DNA from: Shewanella sp. SNU WT4
GTDB taxonomy: Bacteria; Pseudomonadota; Gammaproteobacteria; Enterobacterales; Shewanellaceae
Direction: 5' to 3'
NCBI RefSeq assembly: GCF_006494715.1
Contig: NZ_CP041151.1
Location: 2,170,001 to 2,234,000 of the forward strand
Length of the DNA stretch: 64,000 bases
Within the stretch, counting starts at the first letter, position 1; each line of letters starts with the position of its first letter. Under the pieces are notes generated by a model, which was given only the letters and a program-made list of their open reading frames with translations, made no database searches and was not told the origin of the DNA. The position numbers were made by a program, and so were the translations under genes. This document shows positions 20,093 to 29,727 of the stretch, one piece after another.

Positions 20093-21224
20093 CAGCTTGT
20101 CCTCGCGCCGTTATGCCGCCATAGCGATAGTAGGCATTACAGGCGCCTTCTGAGCTTACCATGCAGCTACCTAGTGGGGTTTGTGGGGTGCAGCCGCGGC
20201 CAAAGACTTTGCATTGCTGTGGCTTAGATAATCCCCGTAAAATATCGCCACACTGACAGGCTTTATGATCTTCAATTAGCTCTGTGGGCAGGTGAGACGC
20301 AAACTGTTGTTCGGCGTCTCTGTGGCTAAATTCAGGGCGTAACTGCAAAGCTGAGTTAGCTATGGGGCCAAGCCCGCGCCAGCGAAACTCTGGCCGCACT
20401 TCAAAATATTTATCGACCAAAGCTTGCGCCGTGAGATTGCCATCAAAGCTTACTGCTCTGTGGTACTGAATGGCTAATTCGGCGCGCCCAGCAACTTGTT
20501 GACGGGTAATCATTAAAATTGATTCCAGCACGTCTACAGGCTCAAACCCAGCGACAACAACCGGGGTGTGATACTTATCGACTGCGGCTTGATAAATCTT
20601 GGCGCCTTGAATTACGCTCACATGTGATGGGCCAATAAAAGCATTAACTTTAACTCGCGCATCACTCATCACAGCATCTATGGCTGGTGGTACAAGCACA
20701 TGATTGATATGAAACAGTAAATTATCTAGCCCTTGGGCTTCGGCTTGGGCTAGTAACACAGCAGTCATGGGCGTTGAGGTTTCAAAGCCAATGGCAAAAA
20801 ACACGACTGTTTTATCTGGGTTTTCACTCGTTATGGTCAAGGTATCTAGGGGATCATAAATCGGGCGGATTTCGCAGCCTTGAGAGCGATATTGCGCCAA
20901 ACTGCCGCGGGAACCTGGCACGCGTATCATATCCCCTAAGGTCACGAGAATGACATTATCAAGACTCGCTAAAGCGGCGGCGTGATCTATACGCTCTTTA
21001 GGCATAATGCGCACAGGGCAACCTGGGCCATGAATAAATTGAATATTGTCCGGCAATAGCTGCAATAAGCCATATTTCATTATGGTATGAGTGTGGCCGC
21101 CACAGACTTCCATAATATGCAGCGGGGCGCGCAATTGACGCGCCTCTTGCTGGATCTCTGCGGCTAAGCGCTTAATGGTTTGCGGATCGCGAAAACCGTC
21201 ATACAGGGATTTAAGCTCTAACAT
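20079..21224 (-). CDS. hypD: Hydrogenase maturation protein HypD
   Basis: This 381-residue 4Fe-4S protein assembles the Fe(CN)2CO unit together with HypC. The MEVCGGHTHTIMKYG motif, the FIHGPGCPVRI motif and the C-terminal iron-sulfur cysteines (CQCGDILRG, CKVFGRGCTPQTPLGSC, EGACNAYYRY) are all visible. Length and order between hypC and hypE are standard. Confidence 0.96.
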   Translation of the reverse strand: MLELKSLYDGFRDPQTIKRLAAEIQQEARQLRAPLHIMEVCGGHTHTIMKYGLLQLLPDNIQFIHGPGCPVRIMPKERIDHAAALASLDNVILVTLGDMIRVPGSRGSLAQYRSQGCEIRPIYDPLDTLTITSENPDKTVVFFAIGFETSTPMTAVLLAQAEAQGLDNLLFHINHVLVPPAIDAVMSDARVKVNAFIGPSHVSVIQGAKIYQAAVDKYHTPVVVAGFEPVDVLESILMITRQQVAGRAELAIQYHRAVSFDGNLTAQALVDKYFEVRPEFRWRGLGPIANSALQLRPEFSHRDAEQQFASHLPTELIEDHKACQCGDILRGLSKPQQCKVFGRGCTPQTPLGSCMVSSEGACNAYYRYGGITARGQADDHK

Positions 21225-21226
21225 GC

Positions 21227-21469
21227 TTATTCCCCTTGTTGCTCAAGTTTATCTATGATTTCGCGATATAAAGCTAGGCTTTCCATGGCCGCGGCTTTAT
21301 CAATTTTATTCATCACAAAGCCAATATGGATCAAGACAAAATCGCCAAACTCGAGTGGCTCACTGAGTAAGTGGCTGCTGACTCTGCGCTTTACTCCCAT
21401 GGTATCGACGGTAACGCTGTGATCTTCTGCGTGGATCTCAACGACTTGTGAGGGGATAGATAAGCACAT
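21227..21469 (-). CDS. hypC: Hydrogenase maturation chaperone HypC
   Basis: This 80-residue chaperone carries the iron unit to the large-subunit precursor. It begins MCLSIPSQV, with the essential Cys2, and has the GDFVLIHIGFVMNKID core of the OB-like fold. Two bases separate it from hypB and from hypD on either side. No second hypC/hybG paralogue is present in the window. Confidence 0.96.
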   Translation of the reverse strand: MCLSIPSQVVEIHAEDHSVTVDTMGVKRRVSSHLLSEPLEFGDFVLIHIGFVMNKIDKAAAMESLALYREIIDKLEQQGE

Positions 21470-21471
21470 AG

Positions 21472-22254
21472 TTAGATCCCGCCCGCTGGCGCTGTTTCAA
21501 GATTGGCCGCTAACCACTGGGCAAGAGGTGCCATGGACGCGGGATCTTTTACTGAGATACATAAGATCTGTGCGTTTGGATTGAGTTTTTTTACCGCAAG
21601 GCTTGCTTGCTCGATACTGAAATCAAAGTGCGGTAAAAGATCGCATTTAGTGAATAACACGAGATCGGCGCGGCGGAACATCACAGGGTATTTCTCAACC
21701 TTATCATCCCCTTCAGGGATAGACACTAATACTATGTTTTTATGGGTGCCGACATCATAGCTTGCTGGGCATACCAAGTTGCCCACGTTTTCCACAAACA
21801 GAATATCAAGGGGAGCCAATTCAACATGGTGTAAGGCACCATGTACCATAAAGGCATCAAGATGACAGGCGCTACCGGTTTGAATTTGAAACGCTTCAAT
21901 GCCTTTAGCTTTGAGGCGATCGGCGTCACGACTAGTTTCTAGATCGCCTTCGATCACAGCGTATTGCAACGGGCTGTAGTCTCTTAGATGTTCAAGTAAG
22001 GTGGTTTTGCCTGAGCCTGGGCTGCTCATTAAGTTAAAGCCTGTCACTTGATGGGCGGCCAGATGATCGCGGTTATGGGCCGCTTCAATATCGTTTTTAT
22101 CCAGAATTTTATGAATAACAGCTAAGGTTTTGGTGTCATTTAGCTGGGGATTGGTATGCAAATTAGTATCACCATGATGATGACCGTGGGAGTGGCCGTG
22201 ACTATGACCTTGATCTGGGTGACGCGTCAGTGAACAACCGCAATCTTTACACAT
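21472..22254 (-). CDS. hypB: Hydrogenase nickel incorporation GTPase HypB
   Basis: This 260-residue GTPase drives nickel insertion. The N-terminal CKDCGC (Cys2, 5, 7) high-affinity nickel site is followed by a His-rich stretch (HSHGHSHGHHHGD) that can store nickel. The P-loop is SSPGSGKTT, and ENVGNLVCPASYDVG holds the metal-binding dimer interface. It overlaps no neighbour but is three bases from hypC. Confidence 0.96.
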   Translation of the reverse strand: MCKDCGCSLTRHPDQGHSHGHSHGHHHGDTNLHTNPQLNDTKTLAVIHKILDKNDIEAAHNRDHLAAHQVTGFNLMSSPGSGKTTLLEHLRDYSPLQYAVIEGDLETSRDADRLKAKGIEAFQIQTGSACHLDAFMVHGALHHVELAPLDILFVENVGNLVCPASYDVGTHKNIVLVSIPEGDDKVEKYPVMFRRADLVLFTKCDLLPHFDFSIEQASLAVKKLNPNAQILCISVKDPASMAPLAQWLAANLETAPAGGI

Positions 22255-22337
22255 ACAATACCTCTATTCTTGGGTAGCCACGCTTACTGGCCTGATGATT
22301 CATTGATTTACGCCTTGATAGGCCTAAACCTTAATAT

Positions 22338-24746
22338 TTATTGATTAAGAGCATCTTGCATCAATGGCTGATGTATCCCTGCCCATAATTGACCGAATGC
22401 TATGCCGCCATCATTAATGGGAATATCGCCACTTGGCAATAACTCAATGGCGACCTCAGCCAGCGCTTGGCGGGTGAGGCTGAGTAATAGTGGATTTTGA
22501 AATACGCCGCCACATAGCACGAGTTTACGCCCTGGATAGCACTTAGCAATATTGGCAACTAAGTTAGCGAGCGCCTGCATAAAGCCCAAGGCTATTTGCC
22601 CTTGGCGCTGAGGCGTTAAAGGTTTGGCTTGTACAGCTTGGATGATAGCGAGCAATAACTGCTGACTATTCCATTGGCTGCAGGCGTTGGTACTTGTATT
22701 AGCTGCGTTAGTTGCATTAACCGGAATTATCTCAATCTCCCACTGGCAATCTGCTGGTAATGGCTGCAACTGTCGCTGGAATTCTTCGGCAAGTTTAGTG
22801 AGTATCATACCCGCCTGCGCTTCAAAACTTGGCTGGTGGATTTCACCTAATAATAAAGCCACTAGATCAAATAAGCGCCCAGCGGAACTGGTGCGGATGC
22901 AGCGGCTGTGATTGCGCCACAATTGGTGCAAGTTAGCCAGTTGGCTTGCCGATAATGTTTGCAATGCTTTGATGGGTAAGGCTCTGATTTGCACAAGACT
23001 CATGTGCTCAAACAATAAGGCGGCCAGTAATCGCACTGGCTGCTGAGTCGCTTGCTCCATGCCTATCATAGTTAAGGGCGTGAAGTGGCCAAGCCTTTGA
23101 TAACTTGTTGGCGTGCACTCTAATAATTCACCGCCCCATAAACTGCCATCATCCCCAAGCCCTGTGCCATCAAAGGCAAAGCCTAATACTGGCTCAGTGA
23201 CTTGATTGATGGCCATAACACTTAATACATGGGCATGATGATGCTGCACGGCTAGTGTTGAGCACTCGCTCGTTGCCGCATTGGCTAAGCGACTGGTGTG
23301 ATAGTCAGGGTGGTGATCGTGACAAATCTTAGTCGGGGCTATGCGGTATAACTGCTGCAAGCTTGCCAAGGTGCGATCAAAATAGCTTTGCGATGCCAAG
23401 CTGTAGAGATCGCCCACATGGGGGCTTAAGATCATTTGCCCTTGATGGCGCAGGGCTAGGCTATTTTTTTGCTGCGGCCCTAATGCTAAACAGGCGGCAT
23501 TCGGGCGATCGTTTGCATCTGCAATCGTATGGTTTTCAAGTGGCATACTTAAAGGCGCAAAGCCGCGGGCGAGGCGGATCATTTGCCTTTGATTGTCTAT
23601 GACTTGGATGATGCTATCATCGCAACCATTGATGATGTCGCGATCATTATCTAGCACTTGATCAACCACATGGGCTAATTGGCTCACTATGGCTGCGCTA
23701 GACGTAATAATCGGTTCACCAGAAATATTGGCGCTGGTGGCCACCAGTGGCCGCCGAACTTTAGCGAGCAGTAAGTGATGCAACGGCGTATAAGGCAAAA
23801 AGATCCCAAGTCTGCCAAGACCGGGCGCTATGTTAGCGCTAACAGCAAGCTCTGGCTCACTACTTGGTAGCCGCATTAATAAAATCGGCCGCTCAGGACT
23901 TTGCAATAGCTGCCATTCCATGTCATTACCGCTCACTAGGCTTTTAGCCATAGTGAGGTTGGCGGCCATGATAGCTAAAGGTTTACTGGGGCGATGCTTG
24001 CGATCGCGCAGGCTTTGCACTGCATTGGCATTGGTGGCATCACACATTAAATGAAAACCGCCAAGGCCTTTAATGGCAACTATCTTGCCTGCTAATAGGG
24101 CGCTGGCCGCGTCATCTAATGCTTGTGCGTCATGACTGAGTGCCTCGCCAGTATTGGTCAGCAAACTGAGCCTTGGCCCGCACTTAGGGCAGCTAATAGG
24201 CTGGGCGTGATAACGGCGATTGAGTGGGTCTAGATATTCAGCGCGGCACTCACTACACATGGCAAAGTGCGCCATGGCGGTATTGGGTCTGTCATAGGGC
24301 AAGTCCTTGATTATGGTGTACCTAGGCCCGCAGTTAGTGCAGTTGGTAAAGGGATAATTAAAATAGCGACTGTTAGGGTCGCTAATATCGGCGCAGCAAT
24401 CGGCGCAGCAGGCTTTATCTGGGGATATGCTCACGCTAATGTCATCACAGTTATCACTGCGGATAATCCGAAATTGCGCGCTTGTTTCATCGAGGGCGGT
24501 ATTGACTATCTCGATAGTTCGCTGCTGCCAATTATCAATGCGCGCCAGTGGCGGCGGCGCCAGTTGCAGTTTCTGGGTAAATTGCTCAATTTGCGGCCGC
24601 TCGCCTTGGACTTCTATGGTTACGCCAGCGCTGTTATTAAGCACAGTGCCACTTAGGCCAAACTCAAGGGCGTAGCGATAGACGTAAGGGCGAAACCCTA
24701 CGCCTTGCACTATACCGCTGATGTGAATGCGCTGACGCGTGATCAT
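22338..24746 (-). CDS. hypF: Carbamoyltransferase HypF
   Basis: This 802-residue protein makes the carbamoyl group used for cyanide ligands. In order it has an acylphosphatase domain (GIVQGVGFRPYVYR, residues about 10-90), two zinc-finger pairs (CCADCCADI, CTNCGPRY, CSECRAEY, CPKCGPRL), a YrdC-like ATP domain (KGLGGFHLMCDATN) and a Kae1-like domain (QHHHAHVLS, FDGTGLGDDGSLWGGE, LCGGVFQNPLL). Full length, so probably functional. A second, shorter HypF-related gene lies directly upstream in the operon. Confidence 0.95.
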   Translation of the reverse strand: MITRQRIHISGIVQGVGFRPYVYRYALEFGLSGTVLNNSAGVTIEVQGERPQIEQFTQKLQLAPPPLARIDNWQQRTIEIVNTALDETSAQFRIIRSDNCDDISVSISPDKACCADCCADISDPNSRYFNYPFTNCTNCGPRYTIIKDLPYDRPNTAMAHFAMCSECRAEYLDPLNRRYHAQPISCPKCGPRLSLLTNTGEALSHDAQALDDAASALLAGKIVAIKGLGGFHLMCDATNANAVQSLRDRKHRPSKPLAIMAANLTMAKSLVSGNDMEWQLLQSPERPILLMRLPSSEPELAVSANIAPGLGRLGIFLPYTPLHHLLLAKVRRPLVATSANISGEPIITSSAAIVSQLAHVVDQVLDNDRDIINGCDDSIIQVIDNQRQMIRLARGFAPLSMPLENHTIADANDRPNAACLALGPQQKNSLALRHQGQMILSPHVGDLYSLASQSYFDRTLASLQQLYRIAPTKICHDHHPDYHTSRLANAATSECSTLAVQHHHAHVLSVMAINQVTEPVLGFAFDGTGLGDDGSLWGGELLECTPTSYQRLGHFTPLTMIGMEQATQQPVRLLAALLFEHMSLVQIRALPIKALQTLSASQLANLHQLWRNHSRCIRTSSAGRLFDLVALLLGEIHQPSFEAQAGMILTKLAEEFQRQLQPLPADCQWEIEIIPVNATNAANTSTNACSQWNSQQLLLAIIQAVQAKPLTPQRQGQIALGFMQALANLVANIAKCYPGRKLVLCGGVFQNPLLLSLTRQALAEVAIELLPSGDIPINDGGIAFGQLWAGIHQPLMQDALNQ

Positions 24747-24754
24747 AGCAGTCC

Positions 24755-26521
24755 TTAGCGGCGACGCTGTTTTAAGTACAAGGCACCGGCGGCGACATTG
24801 GCGCCACTAATAGCTAAACGGCGATTCACTAGCAGCGGATAATTTTTACCAATGCGCAGGGCAAGTCGTTGGCATAACAGGTTATTGGCCATTTCATCGC
24901 CACTAAGCGCCACGGCATCTACGCCCCATTTTTGATCTAAATGCTCAACCCAATTAGCTAAATAGTCGGCCAGCGAGTCATGAAAACCATAGGCAATTTG
25001 GGCGATAGAGTCAGGATCTGCCAATCTAAACGCCATCACAGAGGCTAAGGTTTTACCCCAGTTAATACTTAACCCTTGCTCAGTCGTGACTAGCGGAAAA
25101 TCAATGCGCGGCGAGTTATTGCTTGGGTGCGATTCGGCGCACGCTTGCAAGGCCGCACTTAAGGTGGCTATGTCGCCATGGCTTAAATTAGCTGTGATAT
25201 ATGGGCTAAGTTTGTCATCTAAATCCAGCAAAATAGCACTCATGGCCATCAGTGCGCTTAAGCTATCGGCTTGCGCTAATTGATAGCGAGCAAGCCTGAT
25301 TAAGGTCTGCGGGAAATGTTGCTCAAATTTAGCTAATAAGCTTGCGTGCTGCCCTTGCTTGAGTTCAGCTAACAGTTCATCCCCACGACTTGGCAGGCTT
25401 GGCAGCGCTAAAAATGGCTGAATATTGGCATCTTTATCTGTGTATACCATTTGGCCATTGCTGCGGGATGAAAAATACAAGCCTAAGGTGTGATGATTTG
25501 GCCGCAGGCCATGCTCTAACTTAACCCCCAGCAGCGCCGCTTGTGCTAAGGACTGTGGGCTGGTGACTTGTAAGGCATCCTTAACGCTATTGCTAGCGCA
25601 AGGCTTGCAGCTAATGACTTGTTTATGCCAATGGCTGCCTATTCCTTGTGCCCAGGTAGCATCATGGCGTGGCATGGGAGCTGATTCAAACTGGCAAGGG
25701 GAATTAGCGCTAATTTCACACCAAGCGCCATCAATCCAAGTTAAGGCTAAGCGCGGCGCGGCGGCGTAAAGATAGACAAAATCTACCCCAAGTTGACGCA
25801 AGGCTTCGCTAATAATGATGGTCTCGCGATCATAACCGAAACCTAAGGCGTAAGCAGGCAGCGGCAAGCGCGAATTATCTATAGCACGCGCCTGTATCAA
25901 AGGTTTTTCAAGGGCGGATAAGGCTAATACTTGATGGGCCGTCAAGCTAAAAAATTGATGTGTGGTATTAGGGTTACACACTAATATGCTGGGTGCATCT
26001 GTATCTTTGGCCATGGCATTTAGGGATAACTGACTGCCATCACTTAAGCGAATGCTATCGCCACTTAATAAGGTGCGGCATAAGTCTTTGACCACTGAGC
26101 TATTAAGCTGACTTTGCTGCCACGCTTGCTCGCCACGACATACAGGGCAAGCTAAATGAATATTGCCAAATTCGGCGGCTTGATTATCACCAAAGGCGCT
26201 ATGGCAGTGCCGGCAATAATCAGGGGTATAGCCCGATATTGCTAAAGCTTGCTTTTGGCCACAGCCTTTATCAATCACAGTGATTTTTGTGGCGGTAAGC
26301 CAAGCTGACATTAAAAAATCACCAGCTATATCATCGGCTAGTTGTTCGATGTCGGCTTGATGCCCGCAGGCCTCTAACTGGTAAACATTACCTGTAGCCG
26401 CAATGCTGATATCAAGCTGGCCTTTGGCTAAATAGTGATTGGCCATCAGGGCATAAAAGGGCACTGGGCGGCTGCAGGTTAACTCAAATCTGACTGTTTT
26501 CATCTGGCCTATGTTACTCAT
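24755..26521 (-). CDS. HydE-like (HypF-related) hydrogenase maturation protein
   Basis: This 588-residue protein is a divergent relative of HypF. It has a zinc-ribbon pair (YCRHCHSAFG, CPVCRGEQ), a middle region where YrdC-like folds occur, and a C-terminus (ALSGDEMANNLLCQRL then LLVNRRLAISGANVAAGALYL) that echoes the HypF Kae1-like end but lacks the His-rich metal motif. Proteins called HydE stand at this position in the Wolinella and Helicobacter hydrogenase operons. Its exact step is unknown; nickel enzyme maturation is inferred from context. The start is uncertain: ATG 26521 or ATG 26503 (MKTVRFEL) fit equally, and neither has a clear ribosome binding site. Confidence 0.75.
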   Translation of the reverse strand: MSNIGQMKTVRFELTCSRPVPFYALMANHYLAKGQLDISIAATGNVYQLEACGHQADIEQLADDIAGDFLMSAWLTATKITVIDKGCGQKQALAISGYTPDYCRHCHSAFGDNQAAEFGNIHLACPVCRGEQAWQQSQLNSSVVKDLCRTLLSGDSIRLSDGSQLSLNAMAKDTDAPSILVCNPNTTHQFFSLTAHQVLALSALEKPLIQARAIDNSRLPLPAYALGFGYDRETIIISEALRQLGVDFVYLYAAAPRLALTWIDGAWCEISANSPCQFESAPMPRHDATWAQGIGSHWHKQVISCKPCASNSVKDALQVTSPQSLAQAALLGVKLEHGLRPNHHTLGLYFSSRSNGQMVYTDKDANIQPFLALPSLPSRGDELLAELKQGQHASLLAKFEQHFPQTLIRLARYQLAQADSLSALMAMSAILLDLDDKLSPYITANLSHGDIATLSAALQACAESHPSNNSPRIDFPLVTTEQGLSINWGKTLASVMAFRLADPDSIAQIAYGFHDSLADYLANWVEHLDQKWGVDAVALSGDEMANNLLCQRLALRIGKNYPLLVNRRLAISGANVAAGALYLKQRRR

Positions 26522-26602
26522 AATGCTTAAAAATGCTGACGGCTAATGCCTTGCGGCAGGTATTTAACCTGGCTTGTATTTAGCGACTATTCACTATTTA
26601 CG

Positions 26603-26670
26603 GGCTTAAATTCTAAGGGCTTAAATACTAAAGGCTTAAATTCTACGAGCTTACATTCTTTAGGTTTACA
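26603..26670 (+). repeat. Decaying 15-bp tandem repeat between hyaD and the hydE-like gene
   Basis: Five units begin at 26603, 26618, 26633, 26648 and 26663. The first three read GGCTTAAATTCTAAG, GGCTTAAATACTAAA and GGCTTAAATTCTACG; the last two drift (AGCTTACATTCTTTA, GGTTTACA). The array ends exactly at the hyaD stop, inside the operon. Confidence 0.85.
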
Positions 26671-27219
26671 TCAATGGCTAATCACATGGCGCTTATAAGC
26701 ATCTGGGATCAGCTGATTGATATCTATGTTGGCGCGGCGATCACATCGCACGCCTATGGATTGTAAATGCTTGATTAAGCAATTTTCCATCAAAGGAATC
26801 GCGGCATAAATTTTTGGGGTTAACCCTAAGTGCATAGGTTCAATCACTGTAGGGGTAATGCCAAGCACCATAGTTTTAGGGCGATCGCCCATCATTTCCA
26901 TCATGATCAAGGTTTGCAGCATTTCTACTTCATGGGCGCTGCCTTGCCAATCGATTTCTGGCGGCGCTTGGTCAAAATCAAAGAAATACACTTGTCCTGG
27001 TGCCACACCTGCGGCATTGACAGTATCAACTACCACCAAGTGATCATACTTAGCTAAGAGTGGTGTTAAACCTTGGGCTAACGTGCCGCCATCCATACAA
27101 TCAATCTGATGTTCGTCACTGCTTAAGTGGTAGTTTTCACTGATGTAATTGACAAAGTGCACACCCACGCCTTCATCGGCGTACAAAACATTACCTATGC
27201 CTAGGACTAATATTTTCAT
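26671..27219 (-). CDS. hyaD: Hydrogenase-specific maturation endopeptidase (HyaD/HydD type)
   Basis: This 182-residue protease removes the C-terminal tail of the large subunit once nickel is in place. The nickel-sensing ligands Glu16 (LYADEGVGV), Asp65 (VVVDTVNA) and His96 (GSAHEVEM) are at the positions expected for the HybD/HyaD fold. It follows the cytochrome b gene by 105 bases. The likely substrate is the adjacent HyaB precursor, whose tail begins after the DPCMACSVH motif. Confidence 0.93.
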   Translation of the reverse strand: MKILVLGIGNVLYADEGVGVHFVNYISENYHLSSDEHQIDCMDGGTLAQGLTPLLAKYDHLVVVDTVNAAGVAPGQVYFFDFDQAPPEIDWQGSAHEVEMLQTLIMMEMMGDRPKTMVLGITPTVIEPMHLGLTPKIYAAIPLMENCLIKHLQSIGVRCDRRANIDINQLIPDAYKRHVISH

Positions 27220-27324
27220 GTAAGTTTCCTCATACCAATCCTTAGGTCGTCAACAATTAACAAGCTCAAGCCTGAGAACAGGATTGAGCTTGTAGGTTTA
27301 CGACTTAATTAGGATTAGTCAGTG

Positions 27325-28005
27325 TTAATGCTTGTTATCGCTCGTCGGGTGGTAGTCATAACCTGAGACTATGGAGTCAACCGAGTTATGTTTAAAGCGA
27401 ATGCCCATCCACACTGCCATATACACATGGATCACCACAAAAATGATGAAAGCCCAAGTGATATAGTGATGCCATACACGCACTTCCGCTAAGCCGCCCA
27501 TCAGTTGGGTTACCCACATGGCTGGCGTCCAGAGTGCGCCGCCTAAGCCTTCGTGGTACACGTTAGCGTATAACACTAAGCCTGTAACACACATAAAGAC
27601 AGCTGCTAAAGTAATTCCTAAGTAGACGACAAATTGCAGCGGGCCATAGACACCTGTGTGCGGCTCATGCCCCATCCATAAATAGGATTTAAGCTGACCT
27701 ATCCAGCGCTTAGCACTGATCACATCTTTAAAAGAACGCCGCTCGATATCGCTCTTACTAAAGAAGAATAGATAGGCGCGGGCCACAGTTATGGCAACCA
27801 GTACAAAACCGCAGATAAGGTGGACGACACGGATCCAACCTTGCACTAAAACATCGCTACTACTTGGCATGGCCAAAAATGGCCAAGCGATATAGAAACC
27901 TGTGATCACTAAGGCGACAATTGCCAGCGCTCTGAGCCAATGAAATGCCCTGATAGCGCCAGAAAAAATATGCTGCCTGACATATAACACTGTTTGAGTG
28001 GTCAT
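27325..28005 (-). CDS. hyaC: Hydrogenase cytochrome b subunit
   Basis: This 226-residue inner-membrane di-haem cytochrome b passes electrons from the small subunit to quinone. Four or five membrane helices are visible, with haem-type histidines in IRAFHWLRAL, RVVHLICGF, and VWHHYITWAFIIFVVIHVYMAV. It belongs to the HyaC/HydC family of quinone-reactive hydrogenases. Thirteen bases separate it from the large-subunit gene. Confidence 0.94.
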   Translation of the reverse strand: MTTQTVLYVRQHIFSGAIRAFHWLRALAIVALVITGFYIAWPFLAMPSSSDVLVQGWIRVVHLICGFVLVAITVARAYLFFFSKSDIERRSFKDVISAKRWIGQLKSYLWMGHEPHTGVYGPLQFVVYLGITLAAVFMCVTGLVLYANVYHEGLGGALWTPAMWVTQLMGGLAEVRVWHHYITWAFIIFVVIHVYMAVWMGIRFKHNSVDSIVSGYDYHPTSDNKH

Positions 28006-28018
28006 AGCTTTCCCCTAG

Positions 28019-29722
28019 TTACAGTGCGCTCGGGTCGAGGCGAAACTCACTGAGCGATTGCCCTTTATAATCCATGACATGCACTGAGCAGGCCATGCAA
28101 GGATCAAACGAGTGGATCACGCGGATAACTTCCAAAGGTTTTTCTGGTTCGGAAATCTTAAGGCCAACGAGCGATGCCTCATAAGGACCGACTTTACCAT
28201 TGCCATCAATGGGGCCAGCATTCCAAGTCGTAGGTACCACAGCTTGATAGTTTTCGACTAAACCGTCTTTAATGCGGATCCAGTGGCTTAATAAACCGCG
28301 CGGCGCTTCTATCATGCCAAAGCCTTGGTACTCTTGGTTTGAGTCCATGGTTGGCTGGATATAAGTGCTTTCGTCGGAATTGATATTAGTCACTAAGGCA
28401 TCGAAAGTACGCTGGCCATAACGAGTGGCGATTAAGCAATGCAGCATACGAGCGGCGGTGCGGCCTAACGTAGTAAATAAGGCTTCTTTAGGTAAACCTG
28501 TGCGCGCTAAGAACTCATCGACTACAGCAACGACTTCCGGCGTGCCTTTGGCATAGTTAACTAAGATCAGCGACAAAGGCCCAACTTCCACAGGCTCACC
28601 ATGATAGCGCGGTGATTTCACCCAAGAATATTTACCAGCGTCATCCACAGTTGGCAGCTTGCCATAAATGGTATCGCGCTCAATAAACGGCGTGTGCTCA
28701 GGAATGGTGGTGCCTTGCCAAGGATGCTGCGGACCACTGGCGCTATACCAAGAGTGAGTCACGTCTTCTTCAATCTTCATCGGGTCGACATTCTCGACTT
28801 GAGTCAGATCGCCGTTACGGATTAAGCCTTGCTTGAATAAGAACTCGCCATTGCCAACCTGCATGCTTTCGGTGGCCATAAAGTTACGCACATTAACGCC
28901 GCCAAGGACGCTGTCTTCACCTTGGTAGGCCTCTGCCGCCATAATTAAATCAGGGTAATAACAGCGCTCAACAAAGGCTTGCAGATGGGCATGTTTTTGC
29001 GCCCATTCTTGTAAGCGCGCAGGGCTTAACATGTCACGCACTGAAGTAATACCGCCCACGACTATGGATTGTGGATGCGGGTTTTTACCACCGAAAATAG
29101 CCATCATTTCAGCGGCAATACGTTGTACTTCTAAGGCTTTTAAGTAGTGGCTTAAACCAATTAAGTTTTGCTCAGGCGTAAACTTATAGGTCTTGTTACC
29201 CCAATAGGCATTAGCAAAGGGGCCAAGCTTACCTGACGCCACAAAGCCTTTGACTTTTTCTTGAACAGCGCGCAGTTCGCCTTCGCCAGCAGCCATAGGG
29301 ACATCTGAATATTGCATCGCCACTTGCGCCGCTTTAGCCGGATCAGCGCTTAAGGCTGAAACTACGTCAATCCAGTCCATGCCTGCTAGCAGGTAAAAGT
29401 GCACTATGTGATCGTGAATGTGCAGGGCGTCTAGCATCATAGATCGCAAGTATTTCGCGTTTAATGGCACTTGCGCGCCAATAGCGTTTTCAACTGCCAT
29501 GGTGCCGCATAAATAATGCGAAAAGGTACACACACCGCAAATACGTTGCACTAATAAGCCAACGTCATAAGGCGTGCGGCCTTTAAGAATGATTTCTAAA
29601 CCGCGAAACAAGGTCGAAGAGGCCCAAGCCTTTTGCACTACATTATTTTCATCGAGTTCGACTTCTATCCGCAGGTGACCTTCGATGCGAGTGATAGGAT
29701 CGATAACAACACGTTTGCTCAT
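28019..29722 (-). CDS. hyaB: Uptake [NiFe] hydrogenase large subunit
   Basis: This 567-residue precursor binds the [NiFe] centre in the periplasm. The ligands are Cys62 and Cys65 (RICGVCTFSH) and Cys542 and Cys545 (DPCMACSVH). Cleavage after His548 would remove a 19-residue tail. It carries no signal peptide and is expected to be exported with the Tat-bearing small subunit encoded just upstream (five bases apart). Motifs fit membrane-bound group 1 uptake hydrogenases. Confidence 0.97.
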   Translation of the reverse strand: MSKRVVIDPITRIEGHLRIEVELDENNVVQKAWASSTLFRGLEIILKGRTPYDVGLLVQRICGVCTFSHYLCGTMAVENAIGAQVPLNAKYLRSMMLDALHIHDHIVHFYLLAGMDWIDVVSALSADPAKAAQVAMQYSDVPMAAGEGELRAVQEKVKGFVASGKLGPFANAYWGNKTYKFTPEQNLIGLSHYLKALEVQRIAAEMMAIFGGKNPHPQSIVVGGITSVRDMLSPARLQEWAQKHAHLQAFVERCYYPDLIMAAEAYQGEDSVLGGVNVRNFMATESMQVGNGEFLFKQGLIRNGDLTQVENVDPMKIEEDVTHSWYSASGPQHPWQGTTIPEHTPFIERDTIYGKLPTVDDAGKYSWVKSPRYHGEPVEVGPLSLILVNYAKGTPEVVAVVDEFLARTGLPKEALFTTLGRTAARMLHCLIATRYGQRTFDALVTNINSDESTYIQPTMDSNQEYQGFGMIEAPRGLLSHWIRIKDGLVENYQAVVPTTWNAGPIDGNGKVGPYEASLVGLKISEPEKPLEVIRVIHSFDPCMACSVHVMDYKGQSLSEFRLDPSAL

Positions 29723-29727
29723 AATCT

